The notes: a model not told the origin generated them from the letters alone. Numbered from the stretch's first letter, positions 9,241 through 19,226 are shown. The stretch is 64,000 bases of DNA from Bacteroidota bacterium (GCA_030706405.1 JAUZOO010000002.1:501375-565374); one strand, 5' to 3'. Made by a program: numbers and translations.

Positions 9241-9768
9241 TCATTTAACCTCTCTCAGTACTTTGCCGATACTCAGAAACGAGACACCCTGACTATTTTT
9301 CAAACCTATCATTACCGATTCCACCAAAGGTTCGTTAACGGGAGTATCCGAAACCCATTCAACCATGAAACTGGCACCTGTTCCGCTTTTATCCGATTCG
9401 GGTACAAAAAAATCCATTGCAGCCAAAGGGGCTACAGTCAATTCGCTATTTAAATAGTTTTTGACAAGTTTACCGTTTTTATCGAAAAACAAAACCCGGG
9501 TAATTTTTACCGGATTACTTAAATCGGTATTATGAAAGGAGATAAATGCACTCAAATCAAAAACTTTGTTGCTATTAAAATAAGGAATATTGGAATAGAC
9601 TGGCAAAAACAACAATTGACCTTTTACCTTTTTAACACTATTTGTTTCCGTTGTAGTTAAAGTATTGGATAAGAATGGTGGCGGAACATTACCATTAGGT
9701 ATTTTGGGATTATTATTACATGAAATAAGGATACCTGCGAGCAGAATTAAAAGATATGTTGCTTTCAT
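9241..9768 (-). CDS. DUF3124-like lipoprotein
   Basis: The 175-residue product has a lipoprotein signal (Cys at about residue 17 in LISCNNN). The mature part resembles DUF3124: the LFLPVYSNIPYFNS segment, a row of beta strands with SAFISFHNTD and VLFFDKNGKLVKNY, and an FMVEWVSD stretch. The function of the family is unknown. The gene converges on the kinase gene, with only four bases between the stop codons. Confidence 0.65.
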   Translation of the reverse strand: MKATYLLILLAGILISCNNNPKIPNGNVPPPFLSNTLTTTETNSVKKVKGQLLFLPVYSNIPYFNSNKVFDLSAFISFHNTDLSNPVKITRVLFFDKNGKLVKNYLNSELTVAPLAAMDFFVPESDKSGTGASFMVEWVSDTPVNEPLVESVMIGLKNSQGVSFLSIGKVLREVK

Positions 9769-9823
9769 GCCAATTGTTTTAAAGCATTCGTTTTAACAAA
9801 TATACTACCAATTAATTGTTTAC

Positions 9824-10387
9824 TTGTCACCAAATTACCATCATTTTTCTATTTTTACAGGCGAATTCCCTTTAATTAATACAAAATTGGAACATTTAAG
9901 AAGCCTGAGAGACATCATTTTAAGCCTTATTGCATGGACATATAAGCCATTCAAAAAAATTGTCCCCGAAGAGACGTTTCGGTATGCAGTATGTGGTGGC
10001 TCAAACACTGCGTTCGATATTTCCCTCTATTTTGTTTGTTATAATTTCGTTTTGAGAAAACAACTCTTAAACCTTGGCTTTTTTGCAATAAAACCGCACA
10101 TTGCTTCTTTCATGATTGTTTTCCCGATAACCTTTACCTCTGGTTTTCTGCTGGCCAAGTATATTACTTTTACGCAATCGGCACTTCGCGGCCGGATACA
10201 ACTATTCCGCTATGGTGTTACGGTTTTTGTTTGTATCCTCCTTAACTATGTATTTCTTAAGTTATTTGTTGAATATTTCGGTTTTTTCCCTACTCCGTCT
10301 AAAATATTAACCTCCGGACTGGTTGTAATTTATAGCTATTTTTCGCAAAAACATTATACCTTTAAGAAACATACGGAAATAAACTAG
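9824..10387 (+). CDS. GtrA-family membrane protein
   Basis: The product has the GtrA signature FRYAVCGGSNTAFD near residue 59 and four membrane helices, the usual GtrA plan. The family includes proteins that help move lipid-linked sugars or teichoic-acid precursors across the membrane; no substrate can be named here. The start is uncertain. The longest frame uses TTG at 9824, but TTG at 9887 gives an N-terminus nearer the usual length, and no in-frame ATG lies upstream of the conserved core. The C-terminus ends in SQKHYTFKK, as is common in the family. Confidence 0.75.
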   Translation: MSPNYHHFSIFTGEFPLINTKLEHLRSLRDIILSLIAWTYKPFKKIVPEETFRYAVCGGSNTAFDISLYFVCYNFVLRKQLLNLGFFAIKPHIASFMIVFPITFTSGFLLAKYITFTQSALRGRIQLFRYGVTVFVCILLNYVFLKLFVEYFGFFPTPSKILTSGLVVIYSYFSQKHYTFKKHTEIN

Positions 10388-10435
10388 TTAGCGGCCGTTT
10401 ACGCCTCCTTTTAGTATAAAACAATTTATTTTCAA

Positions 10436-11446
10436 ATGAAACGGGAAGAATTAGCACCGGCATACTATTCTCTTTACCTTTTAATCATTATTGTGATTAT
10501 AGGGGTATTGGGTTTTATGTTTATTGAGGGATACCCATTTCTCGATGCCTTTTTCATGACCATCATCACGGTTACCACGGTTGGTTTCGGAGAGGTGCAC
10601 CCGTTATCGTCCGTAGGGAAAATATTTACTTCATTTTTGATTATCTCCAGTTTTGGTACCTTTGCTTATGCGGCATCAACGCTGGCCCGATATACTGTAA
10701 ACGGTGTATTCCGAAACTATTTTAAATATTCCAAAGTGAAAAAAGAAATAGATAATCTCGTTAACCATGTTATTGTGGTTGGATATGGACGAAACGGTTC
10801 GCAAGCCATTAAGGAACTTACCAACCGGAATATTCCGCTGGTAATTATCGAAAGCCGCGAGTCAAAAATTAAAGAAATTCAACAGAAAAACCATCTCTTA
10901 TACATTGAAGACGACCCTTCGCGGGATGAAGTGTTGATCCGTGCCGGGATAAAAAGGGCTTCAGCACTCATCAGCGTACTCCCCACCGACGAAGAAAACC
11001 TTTTTGTAGTACTTACCTCGCACGAAATTAAACCCGATCTTACCATCATTAGCCGGGCTATTAATTACCATACCATTAAAAAGCTAAAAATTGCCGGAGC
11101 CTCGCATGTAATTATGCCCGATAAAATTAGCGGCCAGCAAATGGCTCGGATGATTGCTCAACCCAGCATTATCGAATTTATGGATTTCCTTTTAGTGGAC
11201 ACAAAAAACGGGGCCATTATGGACGAAATAGATTGCGGACAAATGCTCAAAGGACAGTCGGCGCAACTGGGCGAATTTCCCGACTTTGACAGAAAAAAGC
11301 TCAACATTATCGGACTAAGACATATTGACGGCAGCTATATCGTTAATCCGGGTTCTGAAGAAATCCTTTCCCCTGACGATAAACTTTTTGTACTTGGCCT
11401 TCCTTCGGACATCAATAATTTTAAAGAAAAAATATCCAACAGCTAA
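10436..11446 (+). CDS. Kch/TrkA-type potassium channel with RCK domain
   Basis: The 336-residue protein has two membrane helices around a pore loop whose selectivity filter is TVGFGE (48-53), then an RCK/TrkA-N Rossmann domain starting VIVVGYGRNG (about 112-121) and a TrkA-C domain (about 250-335). It should be a gated K+ channel regulated by nucleotide or ion binding to the RCK ring. The ArfB gene starts two bases after its stop, so the two are probably co-transcribed. Confidence 0.9.
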   Translation: MKREELAPAYYSLYLLIIIVIIGVLGFMFIEGYPFLDAFFMTIITVTTVGFGEVHPLSSVGKIFTSFLIISSFGTFAYAASTLARYTVNGVFRNYFKYSKVKKEIDNLVNHVIVVGYGRNGSQAIKELTNRNIPLVIIESRESKIKEIQQKNHLLYIEDDPSRDEVLIRAGIKRASALISVLPTDEENLFVVLTSHEIKPDLTIISRAINYHTIKKLKIAGASHVIMPDKISGQQMARMIAQPSIIEFMDFLLVDTKNGAIMDEIDCGQMLKGQSAQLGEFPDFDRKKLNIIGLRHIDGSYIVNPGSEEILSPDDKLFVLGLPSDINNFKEKISNS

Positions 11447-11448
11447 TC

Positions 11449-11865
11449 ATGCCATTCAAATTTATAAACGGCCGTGACTTCGGCTCCGAATTTATTTTCA
11501 GTGCTTCACGAAGCAGCGGTGCTGGAGGCCAAAATGTTAATAAGGTAAACACTAAAGTTGAACTTCGTTTCAGCATTCCCGATTCTCAACTTCTTTCTGA
11601 CGACGAAAAAGCCACGCTTCTCTCAAAACTTGCAGCCAGAATTACCGATAACGGCGAACTGATTGTTGTTTGCCAAACCGAACGTTCGCAGCTTAAAAAC
11701 AAGGAAGAAGCCATTGAAAAATTCTACGATTTACTTAAAAAGGCCTTAACGCCGAGGAAAAAACGCAAACCTACCAAACCCACCTTTGCCTCAAAAGAAA
11801 AACGTCTCGACGACAAGCGTATCAAATCGATACGAAAGGCATTGAGACGAAATTCAGATTTTTAA
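11449..11865 (+). CDS. arfB: ArfB-type alternative ribosome-rescue peptidyl-tRNA hydrolase
   Basis: The 138-residue protein carries the release-factor GGQ motif at 26-28 within SRSSGAGGQNVNKVNTKVEL, followed by a basic C-terminal tail (KKRKPTKPT...RRN) that in this family enters the mRNA channel of stalled ribosomes. The length and tail match YaeJ/ArfB rather than a full release factor. The 3' end overlaps the convergent gene at 11822-12583 by 44 bp. Confidence 0.9.
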   Translation: MPFKFINGRDFGSEFIFSASRSSGAGGQNVNKVNTKVELRFSIPDSQLLSDDEKATLLSKLAARITDNGELIVVCQTERSQLKNKEEAIEKFYDLLKKALTPRKKRKPTKPTFASKEKRLDDKRIKSIRKALRRNSDF

Positions 11866-12583
11866 CCCTTTTTTTAAGAAGAAAATTATTGTCAGTTTTG
11901 TTTTTACGATACTGATAAAGTATTCCTTTGTCGAAAGGTGTCCATAAACAGGCTTTTTGTCCACAAATCTTTAGGCCTTTGTTTGTCCATGTATTGCAAG
12001 TATTAAACAGGGTATAACTATTATTGGCTTCATAAAATGCATCATTAGTACCATAATAAGCATTGGTAACAATGTGCCTGTAGTGCCCGTTTTTATCTTT
12101 CTGGAAACTTGTATCAATGTATTTTACAAGCCGGCCATATTGCTCCGTCGATAAATTAAGTTTTACACAATAGCGTGATTCTGTAACATTTTTGAGATAG
12201 GTTGCATGAACAGCCGATGTACTAAAGCCAAAAGCCGCATTGAATGCAGTTTTAAACTTTAAATCGGCCCAGGTAGGAGTTGCAAGATAAAAGCCTTTAT
12301 CGCCCCAACCAATACCAATATATTGCATTAATGAAGTATCTCTGGCTTTGGTATTTTCAATTTTCAGTTCTTTTCCCCAATCAATTAATGGGCTTCTAAC
12401 CGGAACTACAATGTCGGTATGTACCCCATTGCTCAAAATATAGATAGTGACATCGTTTCCTTGGGACTTTTCGGCAGAAACTTCAATTCTCGATAAAATA
12501 AAGGCAAGGGCTAAGTATAAACCAACCAATACAATTATTGAAATTACAATTATCGCTGCATATTTCCCTATTCTTTTAATCAT
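11822..12583 (-). CDS. TIGR02117/DUF2459-family membrane-anchored protein
   Basis: The 253-residue protein has one N-terminal membrane helix (about 8-33) and a mature domain with VHTDIVVP (about 56-63), YIGIGWGDKGFYLATPTW and YTLFNTCNTWTNKGLK. These are hallmarks of the TIGR02117/DUF2459 family, which may have a papain-like fold using the conserved Cys and His; activity is unproven. Its C-terminal codons overlap arfB tail to tail. Confidence 0.75.
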   Translation of the reverse strand: MIKRIGKYAAIIVISIIVLVGLYLALAFILSRIEVSAEKSQGNDVTIYILSNGVHTDIVVPVRSPLIDWGKELKIENTKARDTSLMQYIGIGWGDKGFYLATPTWADLKFKTAFNAAFGFSTSAVHATYLKNVTESRYCVKLNLSTEQYGRLVKYIDTSFQKDKNGHYRHIVTNAYYGTNDAFYEANNSYTLFNTCNTWTNKGLKICGQKACLWTPFDKGILYQYRKNKTDNNFLLKKRVKNLNFVSMPFVSI

Positions 12584-12715
12584 GACAAAATGAATCTTAA
12601 TGTCTTATCTAATAAGCAACCTCTTTTACAACCGAATACGTGCACATAAAATCTCACATGGATACCAACAAAAATCCGAAAAGACGCATATTATAAAGGG
12701 TTTAGGATACAAAAA

Positions 12716-13591
12716 TTAATAATCCACCGTTACCCCTAAATCTGTTAATTTATCTATTTGCGACATAGGAACAAGAGTGCCGGTTAAGTTAACATATTCG
12801 AGATATTCTAGTTCGTAAAGCGGGGTTATATCGTTTACATTATTGTTTGACAAATCGACCCGTTTAAGATTTATCAAATAACTCAACGAATCAATATATC
12901 CAATTTTATTATCCGAAAGGTTTAAATCTTCCAGTTGAGAAAGGCCCTCCAAATAGGAAAGGTCAAAGATCAGGTTATCGGACAAATCTATAGTTTTAGC
13001 ATGTATGCAAAACTGTAACCCATCCAGATCGATAATGTGTGACGATGATAGTTCAAACTCCTCAATATCTTCGAGATAATAAGACGGATATTCAATATTG
13101 ACACGACCATATTCCCTTAGTTTTATAGCATCGTAAAACGAATATCCTTTTTGGTTTATTGGTATGTCATCGGGAACCTCGGAATCATAAAATGTCCGGA
13201 ATCCTTCCGTTTTAAAATCCCATTCGTACACCGGCGAATAATCAATGTCTTCCAGACTGTCTAACGAAGATGTTATTTCATCAAGCCTTTCCAGTTGCAG
13301 GATATGTGCGTATTCCAGTAGCCCATCAAAGTTGTTTTGCGCGGCAAGTTTATTAATTTCCAAAATATGATGATTAGTCCTGTCCGGATGATACAGCATC
13401 ATTAATTTTGAAAAGCCTTTACCATCATCCTGTATTTCAATATTAACAACATCGTTTATGATTTTTGCAATTTTTCGAAGAATTGAATATTGCTGATTTT
13501 TGTAAAGATTAATCAACGTGAGCGATATTTTATTCAGATTATCGACTGAATAGGCTGCAATAAGTTTTTTATGAAGTTCGGTAATGGTCAT
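12716..13591 (-). CDS. leucine-rich-repeat protein with J-like HPD motif
   Basis: No signal peptide is seen, so the 291-residue product is probably cytoplasmic. Residues 190-291 form about four to five LRR units (LDLSDN and LNLSDNKI style) like the short internalin-type repeats. The N-terminal part has GFSKLMMLYHPDR at 59-71, which resembles helix II and the HPD loop of DnaJ J-domains (HPD at 68-70). The preceding helix is not an obvious J-domain, so true DnaK partnering is uncertain. The middle is acidic. Substrate or partner is unknown. Confidence 0.6.
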   Translation of the reverse strand: MTITELHKKLIAAYSVDNLNKISLTLINLYKNQQYSILRKIAKIINDVVNIEIQDDGKGFSKLMMLYHPDRTNHHILEINKLAAQNNFDGLLEYAHILQLERLDEITSSLDSLEDIDYSPVYEWDFKTEGFRTFYDSEVPDDIPINQKGYSFYDAIKLREYGRVNIEYPSYYLEDIEEFELSSSHIIDLDGLQFCIHAKTIDLSDNLIFDLSYLEGLSQLEDLNLSDNKIGYIDSLSYLINLKRVDLSNNNVNDITPLYELEYLEYVNLTGTLVPMSQIDKLTDLGVTVDY

Positions 13592-13637
13592 AAATATAAA
13601 ATGTTGCGGTTAATTAGTTTAAAGATACCCCAATAAA

Positions 13638-14780
13638 TTAACGAAACAGCGCTTTACGGGATGATTTTCCCGTCTTTAAATATTTATCCAGAAAAGCTTT
13701 TTGCTCATTCAGATTTATCATTGCTTCATTAATCGACTTGTTTAACTGGTTAATGGCTTTAGCTGTTTGGAAATCCGGGCTCTTAATTTCTTTGAGCATC
13801 TTTTGCGCATGGGATAAATAATAATCAGACGCGTCAATCATTTGTTTAATGTCATTATCCGATTTTTGAGGTGTAAATCGATTATTCCTGTAAACAATAA
13901 ACCGGTTTAACCGATTAATACCCTCATTGTACGAACTCACGGCGTCATTATACTTCGCAATAAACGAGTTGTTTCTGAGGACCTCAATTTCTTGTTTATT
14001 ATATTTTAAATGGTCAGAAATCAACGAATTTTTAACGCCGTTATGTTCAATCCGGATATTTGACGAAATTAATTTATCTATTTCCGATTTCTGTTCATAA
14101 TTTCTCAACGTGTCCGGATAATTAAAGAACCGTTTTTTCTTGTTGTCCAAAACTTTTCCATCATAAAATTCCTGGTTGGTTAACGGATAGTTTAAAAACT
14201 GCCACAAAGGATCGAAAGGCATGTGCGACTTTATTAATTCTTCCGGCTTTGTTTTGAAATAAGCGTTATTTATTTGCTTCACATATTTTTTATTCATCAT
14301 ATATCCCGCACCCCAGGTTGGATCAAAAAAATACCACTTGGAATCGATCATCGATGCACACCAGGAATGGGGCAGTTTATCGACTACTCCGTTTTGTTTG
14401 GTATATCCGGCAATAACGTACGACTTAATACCAACTTTATGAGCAATAGCGTTAAAAAGTTCGGCATAATGCGTACACACCCCTTTTCGGGTTCTAATTA
14501 CCTCGTCAATAATCTCTTTGTTATCTTTATAGGATTTAGCGATAAACATATTGGCAATGTCATACCTAATGTTTTTAGCTACCCAGATGAAGATTGCCCG
14601 CGATTTATCGGTTTCGCTACTGAAATGTGCGAGAATATATCGTGCAATTCCACTGGTCGAACGCGTTGAAGAATCGGGTATTTGCAGGGCAACATTGTCT
14701 ACCCGGGTATAATCGGTATTTCGTTGTGCGTTAATACATGCATTAATTCCAAAGAGTAAAAGCAATAATACGAATCTCAT
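13638..14780 (-). CDS. secreted transglutaminase-like (papain-fold) protein
   Basis: The 380-residue protein has a signal peptide (1-19) and a transglutaminase core with Cys102 (RKGVCTHYAELF), His138 (LPHSWC) and Asp153 (WYFFDPTWG), the expected catalytic triad. The C-terminal 200 residues are charged and helical. Bacterial members are usually proteases or cross-linking enzymes of the envelope; the target is unknown. It lies between the LRR gene and a CDP-alcohol phosphatidyltransferase gene on the same strand. Confidence 0.8.
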   Translation of the reverse strand: MRFVLLLLLFGINACINAQRNTDYTRVDNVALQIPDSSTRSTSGIARYILAHFSSETDKSRAIFIWVAKNIRYDIANMFIAKSYKDNKEIIDEVIRTRKGVCTHYAELFNAIAHKVGIKSYVIAGYTKQNGVVDKLPHSWCASMIDSKWYFFDPTWGAGYMMNKKYVKQINNAYFKTKPEELIKSHMPFDPLWQFLNYPLTNQEFYDGKVLDNKKKRFFNYPDTLRNYEQKSEIDKLISSNIRIEHNGVKNSLISDHLKYNKQEIEVLRNNSFIAKYNDAVSSYNEGINRLNRFIVYRNNRFTPQKSDNDIKQMIDASDYYLSHAQKMLKEIKSPDFQTAKAINQLNKSINEAMINLNEQKAFLDKYLKTGKSSRKALFR

Positions 14781-14867
14781 GGTTATTCAAATTATCTGAT
14801 AAACTGTTAAAAAAGCCTTTTAGTATTTCATTGTCACCATAAAATACGGCCTTGACAAATTAACCGT

Positions 14868-15482
14868 TTAGCCGTTAAATAGTTTGTGCCTTTTTATTTT
14901 TTTCCCTTGCCGTAACCGGATAGCATGATAAAGACTGGGAACATCATTCGTCCAGTCCTTTATTATCAATAAAATCGCAATAACTTCAATCCTTGTTAAA
15001 ATTCCAAAATAGATACATACGTTAAATAATAACCCCGAATTACAACTTAAAACAATTTGAATTAATGTTCCCATAATTGTCAAAGTCCACAACTTTGAAG
15101 AAATAGCATGCGTCGCGACTTCCTTTTTAAATTTTATAAAACTAACGAGATAGGTCAATCCCTCAAAAAATAACAAGGCAAAAATTTCTACATAATTTTC
15201 GATAAAGAAATCGCCACAAAGCAGAAAGGCCCCTATTAGCGTACAAATCCAAAAAACCTGATCGACAGATGAATCTAATCGTCTTAATTTTTGCGTGGAA
15301 ATATTTAGTTTTCTGGCAATTATTCCATCGAAAATATCGGATACGATGGCCCAAATGATTATAGATACTATTATACATCTGAACGAGCCTGGCTGATAAT
15401 ACGATAACAATAGTATTACAAAGCCCAATATTAATCGGGAATAAATTAGACCAATGGGGATTTTTTCAATGTGCTTTTTCAA
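14868..15482 (-). CDS. CDP-alcohol phosphatidyltransferase family membrane protein
   Basis: The 204-residue, multi-helix protein carries the family motif: Asp49, Asp52-Gly53, Ala56-Arg57, Asp70 and Asp74 (DIFDGIIAR ... LDSSVD). These residues bind the metals and CDP-alcohol. The Gly normally nine residues after the AR pair is Leu66, the one departure. It should move a phosphatidyl or similar group onto an alcohol at the membrane; the product lipid is unknown. It follows the 2H phosphoesterase gene by 27 bp. Confidence 0.8.
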   Translation of the reverse strand: MKKHIEKIPIGLIYSRLILGFVILLLSYYQPGSFRCIIVSIIIWAIVSDIFDGIIARKLNISTQKLRRLDSSVDQVFWICTLIGAFLLCGDFFIENYVEIFALLFFEGLTYLVSFIKFKKEVATHAISSKLWTLTIMGTLIQIVLSCNSGLLFNVCIYFGILTRIEVIAILLIIKDWTNDVPSLYHAIRLRQGKKIKRHKLFNG

Positions 15483-15509
15483 TATTGTATCGTTTTTTGG
15501 CTTAGTAAG

Positions 15510-16193
15510 TTATTTCATTTCAAACCGGCAAAGCTCTTTTACTTTTTCTTTTCGCTGGTACCAATCGTTATAGACCAGTTCGAGCGAATCAACAGAAAAG
15601 GTCCCAAATTTAAAATTTCGGTAACAATCCAATGCGTTGATAAAATCATCCCTTCTTTTTAACTCCTTTCGGAATCGTACAACCGTTGAATGTGCAGTTT
15701 GTATTGAATACCGCTTATCAATTGATTGTTCTAAATTGGTGTTTCTGAAATTTACCCTCAGTGTATCGCGTATTTCATTTAACGTGTCATCCATTAAAAA
15801 TCCCTGAATCATCACACACGAAGGCGATGCTGTAATTCCTCTGAATTCAATTTCGAAAGGTTTGTATCCGTTAATGCTTTTCTCAATCAGCGCTACATAA
15901 TCCTCCACCGAAATACGGCTTAAATCAAATCCAATATAGCACGATATAATAGACATCACGGTAATATGAATGTCCGACTCCGGATAATAATACTGGTCTG
16001 GCTCAATAACGTTCAATTCGTTTAAAAACTCCCCGATTTTAGATCTTACCGGGTTATCCGGACGGATTAAAAGCGTAATGCCAAACCGGTTATCCGACAA
16101 TGAATCGATAAGATTATCGATTTCATATTCGCCCGATTTTATTTTCCGAACAGCGTCCGAATAAAGACTGTCATAATGTTTAGCTAAATCCAT
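15510..16193 (-). CDS. 2H phosphoesterase superfamily (2'-5' RNA ligase-like) protein
   Basis: Two H-x-T motifs, His76-Thr78 (DIHITVM) and His168-Thr170 (TAHSTVVRF), are spaced as in the two-lobed 2H fold, whose members cut 2'-5' or cyclic phosphodiester bonds in RNA or nucleotides. The protein has 227 residues and no signal peptide. It is probably in one operon with the CDP-alcohol transferase downstream. The substrate is unknown. Confidence 0.75.
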   Translation of the reverse strand: MDLAKHYDSLYSDAVRKIKSGEYEIDNLIDSLSDNRFGITLLIRPDNPVRSKIGEFLNELNVIEPDQYYYPESDIHITVMSIISCYIGFDLSRISVEDYVALIEKSINGYKPFEIEFRGITASPSCVMIQGFLMDDTLNEIRDTLRVNFRNTNLEQSIDKRYSIQTAHSTVVRFRKELKRRDDFINALDCYRNFKFGTFSVDSLELVYNDWYQRKEKVKELCRFEMK

Positions 16194-16347
16194 TCTGTTA
16201 AACGTTACGTTACTAACCTCCTTAATTTATCAAGCTTTTACATTGTTCATCCGATCTGGGATTTTTATATTACTCATCCACATTAAAACCTAGCAGGAAA
16301 AGCTTTATTTAATATATTAGCAGCATTAACAGAAATATATTTTTGAA

Positions 16348-16719
16348 ATGAGAAAAGCATATTTGATTATTGCAATCCTGATTATTGGGTTTTATTCGTG
16401 TTCGAAAGATGATAATTCCCCCGATATTAAAAGCAATATTCAATTTTTTAAAGGAACATGGGTCAAAGATAACGGAACAGCATTAGATACCATTAAGGTT
16501 ATCGATATAAAAGATGATACTATCATACTCGGCAAATCAAACTTCTGTGATTATGGGTTTAAGTATAGGATACAGATAGATAGTATTAAAAATAGTTGCC
16601 TGTTTTTTAGAAAAAGTACCAAAGGCAGCACTACTTATATTACCGATTTTATTAGCCTGAGTGATAGTACCTGGTACTCTCTCATGTATGAAACTCCGTT
16701 TAAAAAACTCAAAAAATAG
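16348..16719 (+). CDS. small lipoprotein of unknown function
   Basis: The 123-residue product has a lipoprotein signal with Cys at residue 18 (GFYSCSKDD). The mature part is a short beta-rich domain (GTWVKDNGTALDTIKV), like lipocalin-type fragments common in Bacteroidota lipoproteins, but no family is firmly recognised. It converges on the hybrid kinase gene. Confidence 0.6.
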   Translation: MRKAYLIIAILIIGFYSCSKDDNSPDIKSNIQFFKGTWVKDNGTALDTIKVIDIKDDTIILGKSNFCDYGFKYRIQIDSIKNSCLFFRKSTKGSTTYITDFISLSDSTWYSLMYETPFKKLKK

Positions 16720-16771
16720 TAAGGTTCGAATGTCTTACAATAGTTTTCTTTAAACAACCTTTTTTTAGTAA

Positions 16772-18997
16772 CTATTGTTGCGATAAGTGTTTGTTTATCA
16801 TTGATAATAATAAATCTTGCTTTAAGGGCTTGCTTATATAATCGATGCATCCGGCGTCGGTAGCTTTTTGTTTATCTTCGTAAGCTGCATAAGCGGTTTG
16901 GGCTATAATCTTTAAACTTGGATTATGCTCCATTATTTTCCGGGTGGCCTCATATCCATTTATATCGGGCAATCGTACATCCATTAAAACCAAGTCTGGC
17001 GATTGAGTTGTTGCAATTTGAATCGCATCTTTACCATATTCTGCATGCAATATATTTAAGCCGGTATCGGAAAGTATCTCTTTAATATACTCGGTATTAA
17101 AAAAGTCGTCTTCTACAACAAGAATAGTTTTATTTTGAAACTGTAACGTTTCTGATTCGTTAATTATTATAGGCTCATGTTGCAATATTTGTGTTGCTTT
17201 ATAGGGAATTGAAAAATAAAAGGTAGTCCCTTCGCCAGGTTGTGATTCAATCCATATCTTGCCATCTAATAAATCTACCAGTCCTTTAACAATTGACAAG
17301 CCTAAACCAGTTCCTCCATATGCCTGATTTTTGTCGTGTTTTAATTGAGTAAAGCGCTCAAAAATTACGTGCTGCTTATCGGAAGGTATGCCAATACCCG
17401 AATCTGATACATAAAAAATAAGGTTGTGGTTAGCATCAATTTTGCAACCTCCTTCTATCTTCCCTTTATCGGTAAATTTAAAAGCATTTCCAATAAGGTT
17501 AATTAAAATCTGTTTCAGTTTAACTTTGTCAGTAACAATTTCTGTTTCTAATGGGTTGCAAAGACTTTTCAGGCTAAAATTTATATGTTGTTTGCCTATT
17601 CGTTTTTGATGTTCGGTGAAAAATATGGTAAGTTCTGCAAACAAATCGTGCAGGTTACATTCTTCAATGTTAATAGGTAACTGGCCGGATTCTATTTTGG
17701 CAATATCGAGTATACCACTGATAATATCCAGTAAATCTTCGCAGCGTTGGTTTATTATCTGGGAAAATTTTTCGAGTTTAGGTTTGTTGTTATAATTTTG
17801 AACTAATAATTCGGAGAAACCCATTATCGCATTCATTGGCGTACGAATCTCGTGGCTCATGTTTTGCAAAAAGGAAGTTTTAAGACGATCGCTTTCTTCG
17901 GCATGTTCTTTGGCTAAATATAACTCGGAGTTAATTTGACTAAGCTCCTCGTTTATTTGCAAATATTCTTCGCCCTGGGCTTCTATTTCTTCATTTTTTT
18001 CTTTGAGTTCGAGTTCGGTATGTTTGCGTTCGCTAATATCGCGTGCAATGGAATGGAATATTGTTTTATTTCTGAATTGTGTAACATTCGTACTTATTTC
18101 AACTGGAATTACCCTTCCATCTTTTGTAACATGCTCGCTCTCAATAATAGCATGCTTTCTTTCAAGTATATCGGTTATTAACGAATCGACGTTTAATCGG
18201 GCATTTTCCGAACTAATATCAATAGGTGTTTTTGTTAAAAGCTCATTTTGCGTATATCCTAACCTTTGGCAGGCAATATCATTGACTTTAATAAAGTTAC
18301 CAACTTTTCCTCGTTCATTAAGTTCAGAGATAAATACGGCATCGTTAATACTTTCGAATAGCATTCGATAAGTTTCTTCGCTATCGACAATCGTTTTTAT
18401 TATCGGGTTTGATATTTTAACAAAAAGAATAAGGCACAACGATATTAACAGAACGGAAATAAATAAGGCTAAACCAATTGCATGATAATAAGGTTGATTA
18501 ACTTCATCAGTTGGAATTTTAGCAACTACGCCCCATTGAAGGGCTGGAACAAAAGTATATGCGGCTAAAACCGGCACTCCGTTATAATCTTGAGCAAACA
18601 CAAAACCACTTTTGCCTTGAATAGCCAAACGCATCGGCAATCCATGTCCTTGGGGATTATTTAAGTTATAACTCAATTTCATGTTATTCGCCAACAAATA
18701 GTTAGTTCGATCACCAACTTGGCGGGCAATTGCAAATTCTCCTGTCCTTCCTACACCATAATGCTTCTCCCGCATTATTTTCATTAGATGTATTATTTCC
18801 TGTTCGCTCTTTCCTTGTTCATGGAGGGCGGTAATCAACGATTTCTGTCGTTCAACAATATCAATTAAAGTATTTTCGAGCGTTGAAACTGATTTGTTGT
18901 ATACAACAATCATCGAAATGCCGGCAATGATAAGATTAGAAGCAATCAATATAATTGCCAGGTAAAGTAACCGGCGGTTTGAAAAGAGTTTATGCAT
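16772..18997 (-). CDS. hybrid sensor histidine kinase with C-terminal receiver
   Basis: The 741-residue protein has two membrane helices (about 11-33 and 173-194) around a single-Cache-like periplasmic sensor, a PAS domain (about 203-325), a coiled coil (325-375), HisKA with His382 (NMSHEIRTPMN), HATPase (480-600, GTGLGLSIVKG) and a receiver domain with Asp673 (LVLMDVRLPD). The final output would be phosphotransfer to another protein, but no partner is encoded next to it. The long upstream gap (18998-19348) holds its leader and a terminator of the neighbour. Confidence 0.92.
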   Translation of the reverse strand: MHKLFSNRRLLYLAIILIASNLIIAGISMIVVYNKSVSTLENTLIDIVERQKSLITALHEQGKSEQEIIHLMKIMREKHYGVGRTGEFAIARQVGDRTNYLLANNMKLSYNLNNPQGHGLPMRLAIQGKSGFVFAQDYNGVPVLAAYTFVPALQWGVVAKIPTDEVNQPYYHAIGLALFISVLLISLCLILFVKISNPIIKTIVDSEETYRMLFESINDAVFISELNERGKVGNFIKVNDIACQRLGYTQNELLTKTPIDISSENARLNVDSLITDILERKHAIIESEHVTKDGRVIPVEISTNVTQFRNKTIFHSIARDISERKHTELELKEKNEEIEAQGEEYLQINEELSQINSELYLAKEHAEESDRLKTSFLQNMSHEIRTPMNAIMGFSELLVQNYNNKPKLEKFSQIINQRCEDLLDIISGILDIAKIESGQLPINIEECNLHDLFAELTIFFTEHQKRIGKQHINFSLKSLCNPLETEIVTDKVKLKQILINLIGNAFKFTDKGKIEGGCKIDANHNLIFYVSDSGIGIPSDKQHVIFERFTQLKHDKNQAYGGTGLGLSIVKGLVDLLDGKIWIESQPGEGTTFYFSIPYKATQILQHEPIIINESETLQFQNKTILVVEDDFFNTEYIKEILSDTGLNILHAEYGKDAIQIATTQSPDLVLMDVRLPDINGYEATRKIMEHNPSLKIIAQTAYAAYEDKQKATDAGCIDYISKPLKQDLLLSMINKHLSQQ

Positions 18998-19226
18998 ATA
19001 TTACGATTTAAAACTGTTTAATCGCCTTTTGTTTAAAAATGTAAATAAACATTAAAATTATATAACAACTACTAATCGCGTAATAAATTACAGAAACCGT
19101 TCTACGTCGCAAAATTTGCAGAGAATGGCTGCCCTGTTTTTGTTTTTGCACCAAGTGGAGTTTCATTATTAAACTCCCTAGTACGCTATAATATTTACTG
19201 TAAAAACTGCACCAATACGGGATGAA

